Of a DNA stretch of 64,000 bases, positions 43,293 through 50,880 are shown piece by piece. The stretch comes from Janthinobacterium violaceinigrum (GTDB lineage: Bacteria > Pseudomonadota > Gammaproteobacteria > Burkholderiales > Burkholderiaceae_D), in assembly GCF_009208555.1 (NCBI RefSeq), contig NZ_WFLI01000021.1, forward strand, positions 36,138 through 100,137. Reading direction: 5' to 3'. The notes beneath the pieces were generated by a model. The model searched no databases. It had not been told where the DNA came from and was given only the letters and a program-made list of their open reading frames with translations. A program made the position numbers and the translations under genes. Each line of letters starts with the position of its first letter. The stretch's first letter is position 1.

Positions 43293-43619
43293 ATGGCACA
43301 TCATGCATTAGCATCGCAAGAGAGTTACAACCCGAATCACCTGCTGGATATTCTGCTGAGCAAGATGCAGCTGAAAAACGATGCAGCCCTGTCGCGCCTG
43401 CTCGAAGTGGCGCCACCCGTCATCAGCAAGATCCGTCACCACCGTTTGCCGGTGGGCGCTTCGCTGCTGATCCGCATGCACGAAGTGACGGGCATGAGCA
43501 TCCGCGACCTGCGCGACCTGATGGGCGACCGCCGCACCAAGTATCGTCTGTCCGACGCCCAGGGCCGTCCAAAAGCGGAAGACCGCGGCGATGCGCAAGA
43601 ATCGAATTACGCGCACTGA
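43293..43619 (+). CDS. Small HTH-like DNA-binding protein, likely lineage-restricted
   Basis: 108 residues; ATG 43293 with GAGG seven bases upstream (CGAGGAAAAATC). A central helix-turn-helix-like segment, LSRLLEVAPPVISKIRHHRL, followed by SLLIRMHEVTGMSIRDLRDL, reads like an XRE-type fold (helix 3 with ISKIRHH as recognition). C-terminal tail is charged and unstructured (GRPKAEDRGDAQES). Function unknown; the long AT-rich leader suggests strong or regulated expression. The order of neighbours gives no pathway. Confidence 0.7.
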   Translation: MAHHALASQESYNPNHLLDILLSKMQLKNDAALSRLLEVAPPVISKIRHHRLPVGASLLIRMHEVTGMSIRDLRDLMGDRRTKYRLSDAQGRPKAEDRGDAQESNYAH

Positions 43620-43713
43620 TGCGGCCGTCGCGCGCTGACTGTGCCGCTTGCGTAACTGCTGGCGGCAACAGGCTGGCGTGGACGGGGCGGCATGGACCTA
43701 TCGCAGTACCCAT

Positions 43714-43743
43714 AACGGCTTTCGCCTCGCGGCGAGAGCCGTT
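43714..43743. terminator. Bidirectional hairpin between the small HTH-like gene and the HDOD gene
   Basis: AACGGCTTTCGCC (43714-43726) pairs with GGCGAGAGCCGTT (43731-43743) with one mismatch and a four-base loop. It sits between two converging genes. There is a short T tract only, so efficient intrinsic termination is plausible but not certain. Confidence 0.6.
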
Positions 43744-43782
43744 TGCGTTGATGGCTTTGAATGACGAGTCCGCTTAACGGCA

Positions 43783-44628
43783 TCAGCCCAGCAAGGCCGT
43801 GGTGATTTCGTCGTAGCGCAGCTCCGTTTCGCGGAACAGCTGCAGATACGTTTCTTCGCCCAGGCCCAGGGCATCCCAGGCCACGGGCGAGACGCGCGGC
43901 ACCATGTCGTCACCCGCCTGCGCCAGGTCGAGCGCGCAGACGACGGCATTGGCCACGTGGATCAGCGCGGCCAGGAAGCCGGCCCCCGGCGTGTCCGGCT
44001 GCAGGTAGTTGGCCAGCGCCAGGCGCATGGTGTCGGAAAAATTCCAGTGGTCGGCCAGTGCCGTGCCTGCCTGCACGTGGTCCACGCCCAGCACGGCCTG
44101 CTCCGCTTCGAGCAGGCTGCAATCGTGCGCCGCCTGGTGCGCGATGACTTGCGCGTAGTGCGCGGGAAAGCTGCTGACCAGTACCAGGCGGCCGATGTTA
44201 TGCAGCAAGCCGGCCGTGAATGCGTAATCCTGGTTGAAGCGGATCTGCCGCGCCAGCACCTTGGCGCAGGCGGCCGTCGCCACCGAATGGCGCCAGAACG
44301 CCTTGTCGTCGAAACCGGGACAGCGTCCTTCCGGGAAACAGCCCGTGATGGCGGCCGACGTGATCAGGCTGCGCGTGGTCTGGAAGCCCAGGTAGGTGAT
44401 GGCCTGCTGGATGGTGGTGGCCTTCACTTGCAAGCCATATTGCGACGAGTTGGCCAGGCGCAGGGTTTTCGCCGTCAGGGCCTGGTCGTACGACACTTTC
44501 TTGGCCAGCACGGAAATATCGACGTCGTCCTGGTCGATGCTGTTCAATAGTTCCATGACGACGGCGGGCAGCGAAGGCAGGTCGTCGAGGTGGGCGACGA
44601 TGTCGTCGAGCGTCAGCTTGGTGCTCAT
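43783..44628 (-). CDS. HDOD-domain signalling protein
   Basis: 281 residues, almost entirely an HDOD domain: LPSLPAVVMELLNSIDQDD, VSYDQALTAKTLRLANS and the HD-like region FTAGLLHNIGRLVLVSSFP; the HD of catalytic HD domains reads HN, so hydrolysis is not expected. HDOD proteins act in signal transduction and cell-cycle or motility control. It overlaps a 112-residue partner gene by four bases (ATGA). Confidence 0.88.
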   Translation of the reverse strand: MSTKLTLDDIVAHLDDLPSLPAVVMELLNSIDQDDVDISVLAKKVSYDQALTAKTLRLANSSQYGLQVKATTIQQAITYLGFQTTRSLITSAAITGCFPEGRCPGFDDKAFWRHSVATAACAKVLARQIRFNQDYAFTAGLLHNIGRLVLVSSFPAHYAQVIAHQAAHDCSLLEAEQAVLGVDHVQAGTALADHWNFSDTMRLALANYLQPDTPGAGFLAALIHVANAVVCALDLAQAGDDMVPRVSPVAWDALGLGEETYLQLFRETELRYDEITTALLG

Positions 44629-44963
44629 GCCGCGCCTCCCGCGCCCAGGCGGTATTGCGTGACATAGCTGCGCAGCAAGGTGGTGGCCGCGTCCTCTGGG
44701 TCGTCCGGATCATGTTTGCGGAACAGGTGGGCCAGCCGCGCGCTGTGCGCTGCTTGCTGCGCGGCGATTTCTTCCGGCGAGGGAGGCGGCGCCTGGATCG
44801 GCAGCATGTCGATGCCGTGGCGCGGCATCAGGGCCAGCATGTTTTCCGTCAATACCGCGCCTTGCGGCAACAGCACTTGTCCATGTGCATCGAGCAAGAC
44901 ATCCGACAAGACCATGCCAGGACGAACTTGTTCCAGGGGTAGATGTTGATGCATGACCGCCAT
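44625..44963 (-). CDS. Small signalling-associated protein preceding the HDOD gene
   Basis: 112 residues. The N-terminal ~50 residues (LEQVRPGMVLSDVLLDAHGQ, VLLPQGAVLTENMLALMPRHGI) match the beta-rich module often found N-terminal to HD-GYP/HDOD signalling domains; here it is a separate protein. The rest is charged and helical (EEIAAQQAAHSARLAHLFRKHDPDD). Coupled with the HDOD gene, it likely forms one signalling unit. Function unproved. Confidence 0.6.
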   Translation of the reverse strand: MAVMHQHLPLEQVRPGMVLSDVLLDAHGQVLLPQGAVLTENMLALMPRHGIDMLPIQAPPPSPEEIAAQQAAHSARLAHLFRKHDPDDPEDAATTLLRSYVTQYRLGAGGAA

Positions 44964-45169
44964 GACGACTCCTTAGATGATTGCGGGATATTACCATTGC
45001 CATGACGCAATGTCTCAACCTGTATCAAGGCCCGAATGGAAACGTGGCTGCTGTAAATCTTGCCAATAAGCATGTCATACCGTACATTTGCTTCAGGCTG
45101 TTGTATTGCTGACGTATCTGCGCCCGCGCCGCGGGCCGGCGGCTGGCCCGGCCCGGGGAGTGTTGATCG

Positions 45170-46735
45170 ATGGTGAGTATTCAAGTCCGGCTGACCTTGC
45201 TTTTTGTCGTGATCGTCACCTTGGTGCTGGGCATTTCTGGCAGCTATACCCAATATACCTTGAGCAAGGAACTCGAATCGGGCAGCGCGCGCCTGCGCAG
45301 CGGCGTGCTCACGCGTTTGCAGACCAGCTTGCCTTCCGCCCTGTGGGACCTCGACAAATCCAAGGTCGACAGCATCGTCGCGGCCGAAATGCTGCCGCCG
45401 GAACTGGTCGGCATCCGCATCTACGACGCTTCCGTGGGCCTGTTCGCGGGCGAAGTGCGCGACGCGGCCGGCACCCTGGTGCCGCTGAGCGCCGACGTGG
45501 CCATGGGCGGCACACCGGTCGAGGCGCCATTGGTGTTCCGCGACGCCGTGGCGGCGGCCACGGGCGGCAAGCCCGTGATCGTCGGCAAGGTCATCGTCAA
45601 TTTCAGCCGCGCGCAGATCGATGCGGCCTTGCGCAGCGAAGTGCGGCGCAAGGTGCTGGAAGTGTTGCTGTTGGACATCATCCTGGTGGGCGCCCTGGCG
45701 CTGAGCCTGCGCATCGTCTTCGAACCCTTGAAACAGTTGCGCGACGGCTTGTTCGACCTGGCCACGCGCGGCAGCGATGACGTCGAAGAGCTGCCGGAAA
45801 ACCGGCGCGACGAACTGGGCGACGTGATCCGCGGCTTCAATGCCGTGCAGCGCAAGCTCAAGTCCATCATCGAGGGCAGCCGCGAGGCGGAAGACATGGC
45901 GCGCCGCTCGCAGCAGGAGACGGCGCAAGCCATGGACGAGCTGCGCCGCGCGCAGGAATCGCTGCTGCAGTCGGAACGCCTGGCTTCGCTGGGCAGCCTG
46001 GTGGCCGGCGTGGCGCATGAAATCAACACCCCGGTCGGCATCGCGCTGACCAGCGCTTCGGTGCTGAAGGAAGCGACCGATCACATCAGCGCGGCCGTGG
46101 CAGGCGGCAGCGTGAAGAAGACCGACATCGTGCGCTACCTGGAAACGGCCGGCGAGAGCGCGCGGCTGATCATGAACAATGCCTACCGCGCCGCGCACCT
46201 GATCCACAGCTTCAAGCAGATCGCCGTCGACCAGGTCAGCGAGGCGCGCCGCCTGTTCGAATTGCGCGACTATATCGGCGAAGTCATCTCGAGCCTGCAG
46301 CCGACCTTGAAAAAGACGCGCATCAGCATCGATATCGATTGCCCGCCCGACATCATGTTCGACAGCTATCCGGGCGCGCTGGCGCAGGTGCTGACCAACC
46401 TGGTCTTGAACTGTGTCGAGCATGCCTTCGATGCGGACACGGCCGGCAACATCCATATCGGCGTGCAGCGCGACGGCGAATGGATCGCCATGCAGGTACG
46501 CGACAATGGCCGCGGCATCGCTCCCGACATGCTCGACCGCGTGTTCGATCCCTTTGTCACCACGCGGCGCGGACAGGGCGGTACCGGCCTGGGCTTGAAT
46601 ATCGTGTTTAACTTGATTGCCAAGCAGTTTGGCGGCACCATCACGGTCAGCAGTACGCTGGGGCAGGGCGCGACGTTCCTGTTGCGCTTGCCCAAGGTGA
46701 CGCCGTTGCCCGAAAGCACCAGCAGCCAGGCATAG
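45170..46735 (+). CDS. Membrane sensor histidine kinase (orphan)
   Basis: 521 residues from ATG 45170 (GGGGAG 9 bases upstream). Domains: TM1 (LTLLFVVIVTLVLGISGSY), a periplasmic sensor, TM2 (VLLLDIILVGALALSLRI), HAMP, coiled coil, phospho-acceptor H in SLVAGVAHEINTPVG, and HATPase (N box LTNLVLNCVEHAFD, DNGRGIAPDM, GTGLGLNIVFNLI). No response regulator is adjacent, so the partner is elsewhere. The ATP site is intact. Confidence 0.93.
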   Translation: MVSIQVRLTLLFVVIVTLVLGISGSYTQYTLSKELESGSARLRSGVLTRLQTSLPSALWDLDKSKVDSIVAAEMLPPELVGIRIYDASVGLFAGEVRDAAGTLVPLSADVAMGGTPVEAPLVFRDAVAAATGGKPVIVGKVIVNFSRAQIDAALRSEVRRKVLEVLLLDIILVGALALSLRIVFEPLKQLRDGLFDLATRGSDDVEELPENRRDELGDVIRGFNAVQRKLKSIIEGSREAEDMARRSQQETAQAMDELRRAQESLLQSERLASLGSLVAGVAHEINTPVGIALTSASVLKEATDHISAAVAGGSVKKTDIVRYLETAGESARLIMNNAYRAAHLIHSFKQIAVDQVSEARRLFELRDYIGEVISSLQPTLKKTRISIDIDCPPDIMFDSYPGALAQVLTNLVLNCVEHAFDADTAGNIHIGVQRDGEWIAMQVRDNGRGIAPDMLDRVFDPFVTTRRGQGGTGLGLNIVFNLIAKQFGGTITVSSTLGQGATFLLRLPKVTPLPESTSSQA

Positions 46736-46750
46736 GCAAGGAGACAACTG

Positions 46751-47338
46751 ATGGCACAGCTAGAGAATAGTCAGCAAGTGGCGTTTTTGCGCGGGATCAA
46801 TGTCGGCCGCGCCAAGCGCGTGGCCATGGCCGACCTGCGCAAGCTGCTGGGCGACCTGGGTTTTGCGGACGTCCGCACGGTACTCAACAGTGGCAACGTC
46901 GTGTATGACGGGGGTAAGGTGGCGCCGGCCGACGCCGCTGCCCGCATCGAGGAAGCGCTGGTGCTGAAACTGGGCGTGGCGGCCAGGGTGACGGTGCTGT
47001 CGGCCGGCCAGTTTGCCGAACTGATCGAGCAAAACAGCCTGGCGCCCGTGGCCGATGCGGCCCGCTTGCTGGCGCTGGTGCTGAATAACCCGGCCGATGT
47101 CCAGCGCCTGGCGCCGCTCTTGCGGCAGCCGTGGCAGCCGGAAGCGCTGGCCCTGGGCCAATGGGCCGCGTATGCCTGGTGTCCCGATGGCGTGCTGGCC
47201 AGCAAGGTGGTGGCGGCGCTGGGCGTGCTGCTGGGCGATGGCGTCACGTCGCGCAACTGGGCCACCATGCAAAAATTACACGCGCTGCTGAACGGGCCGG
47301 ATGCGGCCGCCACCCCCTCACTCACGCGGGAGCACTGA
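46751..47338 (+). CDS. DUF1697-family protein
   Basis: 195 residues. Starts after AAGGAGA (46738-46744). N-terminus VAFLRGINVGRAKRVAMADL and VRTVLNSGNVVYDG are the DUF1697 signature; C-terminal TSRNWATMQKLHAL is also typical. No biochemical function is known. Ends within the start codon of the DUF3224 gene (TGATG). Confidence 0.9.
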   Translation: MAQLENSQQVAFLRGINVGRAKRVAMADLRKLLGDLGFADVRTVLNSGNVVYDGGKVAPADAAARIEEALVLKLGVAARVTVLSAGQFAELIEQNSLAPVADAARLLALVLNNPADVQRLAPLLRQPWQPEALALGQWAAYAWCPDGVLASKVVAALGVLLGDGVTSRNWATMQKLHALLNGPDAAATPSLTREH

Positions 47339-47739
47339 TGCCTACCATTCGCGGCACATTCGATGTCAAGATCAGCCCGGAAACCTTGTCGGACACGGCC
47401 GCGCAGTCGGGGCTGGGACGCTTGTCGCTCGACAAGCGCTACCATGGCGCCCTCGACGCCCGCGCGCAGGGCGAGATGCTCAGCGTGCGCGCCGCCGTGG
47501 CCGGTTCGGCAGGCTATGTGGCGCTGGAACGGGTGGACGGCACCGTGGACGGGCGCCACGGCAGTTTTTATTTGCAGCACAGTGGCAGCATGACGCGTGG
47601 CGCGCCCGTCTTGTCGGTGACGGTGGTGCCCGATACGGGGACGGGCCAGTTGCAGGGGCTGTCCGGCAGCCTGGCCATCCGCATCGAAGAGGGCAAGCAT
47701 TATTATGATTTCACGTATGAGCTGACTGAGGCGCAATGA
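47338..47739 (+). CDS. DUF3224-family protein
   Basis: 133 residues from the ATG at 47338, which shares one base with the preceding stop. DUF3224 pattern: RGTFDVKISPETLSD, LGRLSLDKRYHGALDARAQG, SGYVALERVDGTVDGRHGSF (in substance), ending HYYDFTYELTEAQ. A small beta-barrel of the calycin type is predicted by analogy. Function unknown; three-gene coupled set with DUF1697 and a small membrane protein. Confidence 0.88.
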   Translation: MPTIRGTFDVKISPETLSDTAAQSGLGRLSLDKRYHGALDARAQGEMLSVRAAVAGSAGYVALERVDGTVDGRHGSFYLQHSGSMTRGAPVLSVTVVPDTGTGQLQGLSGSLAIRIEEGKHYYDFTYELTEAQ

Positions 47740-47915
47740 ACTGGGATATCGTCAAGGGCGTGCTGATACTGCTGGTCGCCGTCAGCGTGCTGGGCACGGC
47801 CTTCGTGCTCATTTCCGCCTCGGGGACGGACAAGGCGGCCTGCATTGCGCGCGCCTTGAAATCAGGCATTCCTGTGGGGAATATCGAAAGAGTCTGCCGC
47901 TTGCTGGACAAGTGA
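47736..47915 (+). CDS. 59-residue single-span membrane protein
   Basis: Short gene, starting inside the DUF3224 stop (ATGA). It has a predicted transmembrane segment of ~20 residues near the N-terminus (VKGVLILLVAVSVLGTAFVL) and a short C-terminal tail with two cysteines (DKAACIARALK, RVCRLLDK). A strong terminator follows 16 bp later, which supports it as the last gene of the run. No function known. Confidence 0.7.
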   Translation: MNWDIVKGVLILLVAVSVLGTAFVLISASGTDKAACIARALKSGIPVGNIERVCRLLDK

Positions 47916-47931
47916 GCCAGGTGACGAGACC

Positions 47932-47965
47932 AAAAAAATTCCGCGCAAGGCGGAATTTTTTTTTT
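47932..47965 (+). terminator. Rho-independent terminator
   Basis: Stem AAATTCCGC/GCGGAATTT with loop GCAAG, flanked by an A run at left and nine or more T at right. It closes the DUF1697-DUF3224-small membrane gene run and may act on both strands. Confidence 0.9.
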
Positions 47966-47995
47966 AAGGCAGCGGCAGCGGCTGCCGGAATAGGG

Positions 47996-48403
47996 TCAGC
48001 TATCGAATTTTTCCTGTTTTTCGCCGTGCATGCCAAAGGCCAGCAGGCCCAGTCCTACCAGTAACATCGAGACCATGCTCGCTTCGGGCACGGGCGGCGG
48101 CACGTTCGTTTGCTGCACGGCCGGGGCCGTGGCGGCTGCGGACGGTGGCAGTGCGCCCTGGCGTGCACCAGCGCTGCGCCAGCGCGGGGGCGCATTGAAG
48201 GTCGTGCCCTGCGTCAGCAGGCGCGCATACGGCAAGTCCGGTGCATCCCAGGCGGGATTGTCCGTCGTGTTATGCATACCGAGACTGTCGTCGCTCATGA
48301 CAGGCACGCGTGCCGCGTGCGGGGGACTATCGCCGGCCGCCACATTGCCGGCACAAATGGACAACACAAGCATGGCCACGCCTGGCGACTGAAGTAGTTT
48401 CAT
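47996..48403 (-). CDS. Exported PEP-CTERM-like protein
   Basis: 135 residues. Sec-type signal peptide (MKLLQSPGVAMLVLSICAGNVAAG). The C-terminus has VPEASMVSMLLVGLGLLAFG followed by a charged tail, like a PEP-CTERM sorting signal, but the motif reads PEA rather than PEP and the tail lacks the usual Arg pair (HGEKQEKF). Between, a Pro/Ala-rich low-complexity region. Could be an exosortase substrate or a simple membrane-anchored protein; function unknown. Confidence 0.6.
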   Translation of the reverse strand: MKLLQSPGVAMLVLSICAGNVAAGDSPPHAARVPVMSDDSLGMHNTTDNPAWDAPDLPYARLLTQGTTFNAPPRWRSAGARQGALPPSAAATAPAVQQTNVPPPVPEASMVSMLLVGLGLLAFGMHGEKQEKFDS

Positions 48404-48734
48404 CGTTGACTCCCTGGTTCACCGTGCTGCGCGGCCGAAACCGGCCTGTGCATGGACGGACAATGCGCCTGTACGGGGGCGTATCATGGTTTTTCTGATG
48501 AGGCTTTATTAGAGCACAAGTGATGGCAATTTTGCTACGTATATTTGCTTTAAATTACGAATATTTATCATTTTGATAGCATGGAGACTATCGCTGCCGC
48601 GCACTTTGCATGAGCACGCTATCGCTGCAAAACACTGTTGTTTTTTTGTGCGAATCGCCAGCAGGAAAACAGTATATTGATTAGTATATTGTTTATCGCA
48701 CGATGATCAACATGACCGCCTGTGGGAGGGCAAG
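48404..48734. other. 331 bp intergenic region between PEP-CTERM-like and ArsR-type genes
   Basis: Divergent promoter region, AT-rich from 48520 to 48700. It contains the direct repeats at 48671-48691 described separately. No gene or RNA was recognised. Confidence 0.55.
48671..48691. promoter_or_regulatory. Putative operator of the ArsR/BigR-type regulator
   Basis: Two copies of AGTATATTG (48671-48679 and 48683-48691) separated by three bases in an AT-rich stretch, 44 bp before the regulator start. BigR/SqrR proteins bind AT-rich repeats at this position and block transcription until oxidised by sulfide or persulfide. Confidence 0.5.
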
Positions 48735-49088
48735 ATGGAGACAGTTGCAACACAACACGCCGAATACAACCTCGACGCCATGCGTGGCTCGGCCTACAAG
48801 GCCAGCTCGCTGCTCAAGGCCATGGGCAATGCCGACCGTTTGATGCTGCTGTGCCAGCTATCGCAGGGCGAGCATTGCGTCAGCGACCTCGAACAAAAAG
48901 TGGGCATCGGCCAGCCGACCCTGTCGCAGCAGCTGGGCGTGCTGCGCGAAGAGATGCTGGTGGCCACGCGGCGCGATGGCAAGCAGATCTATTACCGGGT
49001 CGCCAGCGCGCCCGTGCTGGCCGTGCTGCAAGTGTTGTACGCGCAATTTTGCGCGCCGCGCCCTCCGTTCAACGACGAAGCGGACTGA
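48735..49088 (+). CDS. ArsR/SmtB-family regulator, BigR/SqrR-like persulfide sensor
   Basis: 117 residues. Winged-helix fold: MGNADRLMLLCQLSQGEHCV, IGQPTLSQQLGVLREE recognition helix, and RRDGKQIYYRVAS wing. Cysteines C40 (in LLCQL) and C106 (in YAQFC) lie where BigR C42/C108 form the intramolecular di- or tetrasulfide, and a further C48 is present. No metal motif of ArsR/CadC type is seen. It precedes two YeeE/YedE sulfur-permease genes, fitting control of sulfide stress. Confidence 0.82.
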   Translation: METVATQHAEYNLDAMRGSAYKASSLLKAMGNADRLMLLCQLSQGEHCVSDLEQKVGIGQPTLSQQLGVLREEMLVATRRDGKQIYYRVASAPVLAVLQVLYAQFCAPRPPFNDEAD

Positions 49089-49096
49089 GCCCTGTC

Positions 49097-49522
49097 ATGA
49101 GCATCGCCTGGCAACACTTCACGCCGTGGGCTTCGCTGGCCGGCGGCATGCTGATCGGCCTGGCAGCCGCCTTGCTGATCCTGTTCAATGGCCGTATCGC
49201 CGGCATCAGCGGCATCCTCGGCGGCTTGCTGCGCCCGCGCCAGGGCGACCTGGGCTGGCGCATCGCGTTTCTTGCGGGCCTGATAGTCACGCCGCTGCTG
49301 TACCCGTTGTGGCAAGCCCTGCCGTCCGTGCAGATCGACGCGGGCATGCCCGCCCTGATCGCTGCGGGCCTGCTGGTGGGCGTGGGCGTGCGCTACGGCG
49401 CCGGCTGCACCAGCGGCCACGGCGTGTGCGGCCTGTCGCGCCTGTCCCCCCGTTCGCTGGCGGCCACCATCGCCTTCATGGCGGCCGGTTTCCTCACCGT
49501 CTATCTGTTGCGCCATCTGTGA
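49097..49522 (+). CDS. YeeE/YedE-family half-size membrane protein (sulfur transport), first
   Basis: 141 residues from ATG 49097, 8 bp after the regulator. About four membrane spans, with the family signature VRYGAGCTSGHGVCGLSRLS: a GCTSGHG cysteine motif shared with TsuA-type thiosulfate permeases (YeeE), where cysteines relay thiosulfate. Here the function is split over two genes. Transport of thiosulfate or other reduced sulfur is likely from the motif and the regulator. Confidence 0.85.
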   Translation: MSIAWQHFTPWASLAGGMLIGLAAALLILFNGRIAGISGILGGLLRPRQGDLGWRIAFLAGLIVTPLLYPLWQALPSVQIDAGMPALIAAGLLVGVGVRYGAGCTSGHGVCGLSRLSPRSLAATIAFMAAGFLTVYLLRHL

Positions 49523-49530
49523 GCAAGCTT

Positions 49531-49962
49531 ATGAGCAAGCTCATCCTATCTCTGTTGAGCGGCCTCGTCTTTGGCCTGGGTTTGATCGTCTCCGGCATGG
49601 GCAACCCTGCCAAGGTGCTTGGTTTCCTTGACCTGGCCGGCGCCTGGGACCCGTCCTTGGCGCTGGTGATGGGCGGCGCCATCGGCGTGGCCATGCCCGC
49701 CTTCTGGCTGGCGCGCCGGCGCAGCACGGCCTTGCTGGGCGAGCCCATGCAATTGCCTGCGGCGCGGCGCATCGACGGGCGCCTGCTGCTGGGCAGCCTG
49801 GCCTTTGGCGCGGGCTGGGGCATCGCCGGTTTCTGTCCCGGCCCCGCCCTCGTTTCCCTGCTGGCGGGCCAGCCGAAGGCCTGGATTTTCGTGGCCGCCA
49901 TGCTGGCCGGCATGGCGCTCTTTGAAGTCCTGGAGCGCCGCAAGGTCGCGGCGCCGGCTTGA
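49531..49962 (+). CDS. YeeE/YedE-family half-size membrane protein (sulfur transport), second
   Basis: 143 residues from ATG 49531 (an in-frame GTG at 49519 overlaps the previous stop and would add four residues). Membrane spans with FGLGLIVSGMGNPAKVLGFLDL and AFGAGWGIAGFCPGPALVSL, the second-half YedE signature with a GFCPGP cysteine. It probably pairs with the first half to form one channel. Confidence 0.85.
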   Translation: MSKLILSLLSGLVFGLGLIVSGMGNPAKVLGFLDLAGAWDPSLALVMGGAIGVAMPAFWLARRRSTALLGEPMQLPAARRIDGRLLLGSLAFGAGWGIAGFCPGPALVSLLAGQPKAWIFVAAMLAGMALFEVLERRKVAAPA

Positions 49963-50005
49963 GGCGGTACAATCTCGCGCATCGCCACTCTGGATACCCG
50001 TTGAC

Positions 50006-50863
50006 ATGAAGACCGAGATTTTCCGGGCCGGCGCGCGCGCCGCCCTGCTGTGCAGCGTGCTGGCGCTGGCCGCCTGCGGCAGCTTGCTGAAGAAGGAAGC
50101 GCCGCCCGCTCCTGCGCCCGTGGCCGACACCTTGCCCAATCCGCAAGTGCTGCTGCTCGGCGAAGTGCATGACAATGCGCAAGGCCAGCGCTTGCGCGTG
50201 GCGGAGTTGCAGCGCCGCCTGGCCGCCGGCTGGCGTCCCGTGATCGTAATGGAGCAGTTCGACCGCGACAACCAGGCCCTGCTGACGCGCGCCGCGCGCG
50301 ATTGCGCCGACCCCGACTGCATCATCCGCGTGATGGAACAGCCGCGCTGGGACTGGAGCTTGTACCGGCCCGTGCTGGACCTGGTGATCAGCTACCAGCT
50401 GACCTTGGTCGCCGGCAACCTGTCGTCTGCCGATGCGTCGCGCACCGCGCGCGACGGTATCCAGTGGTCGATGCCGCCCGCCATGGTGGCGACGTATCTG
50501 GCCGCGCCCGTGCCGGCCGATATTGTGGAAGCACAACAGAAGGAAGTGCAGGCGGCCCGCTGCAATATGTTGCCCGACATGATGCTCAGCGGCGTCGTCA
50601 ATGCCCAGGTGGCGCGCGATATCTGGATGGCCAAGCTGATACGCGACCAGGCGCCGCGCGACGTGGTGCTGATCGCCGGCAACGACCACGTGCGCAAGGA
50701 TATCGGCGTGCCCCGCTGGCTGAAGCTGGCCGATCCGCAACTGAACGTGCGCAGCATCGGCTACCTGGAGCAGGGCGGCAGCGGCTACAAAGGCACGTTT
50801 GACCTGACGCAAACGATGCCCGCGCAGCCGCGCCCGGACCCGTGCGCCAAATTCAAGAAATAA
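50006..50863 (+). CDS. ChaN-family haem-binding-like lipoprotein
   Basis: 285 residues. Lipobox LALAACGS with acyl-Cys at residue 24, so lipid-anchored at the outer or inner membrane. Then LLLGEVHDNAQGQRLRVAEL and PVIVMEQFDRDNQALL, which match ChaN/PhuW-like proteins that bind haem cofacially, and the C-terminal VVLIAGNDHVRKDIGVPRWL with another His. Role in iron/haem uptake or in an unrelated hydrolase-like function. Follows the sulfur permease by 43 bp. Confidence 0.8.
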   Translation: MKTEIFRAGARAALLCSVLALAACGSLLKKEAPPAPAPVADTLPNPQVLLLGEVHDNAQGQRLRVAELQRRLAAGWRPVIVMEQFDRDNQALLTRAARDCADPDCIIRVMEQPRWDWSLYRPVLDLVISYQLTLVAGNLSSADASRTARDGIQWSMPPAMVATYLAAPVPADIVEAQQKEVQAARCNMLPDMMLSGVVNAQVARDIWMAKLIRDQAPRDVVLIAGNDHVRKDIGVPRWLKLADPQLNVRSIGYLEQGGSGYKGTFDLTQTMPAQPRPDPCAKFKK

Positions 50864-50880
50864 GGTTCAGGAAATAATTC

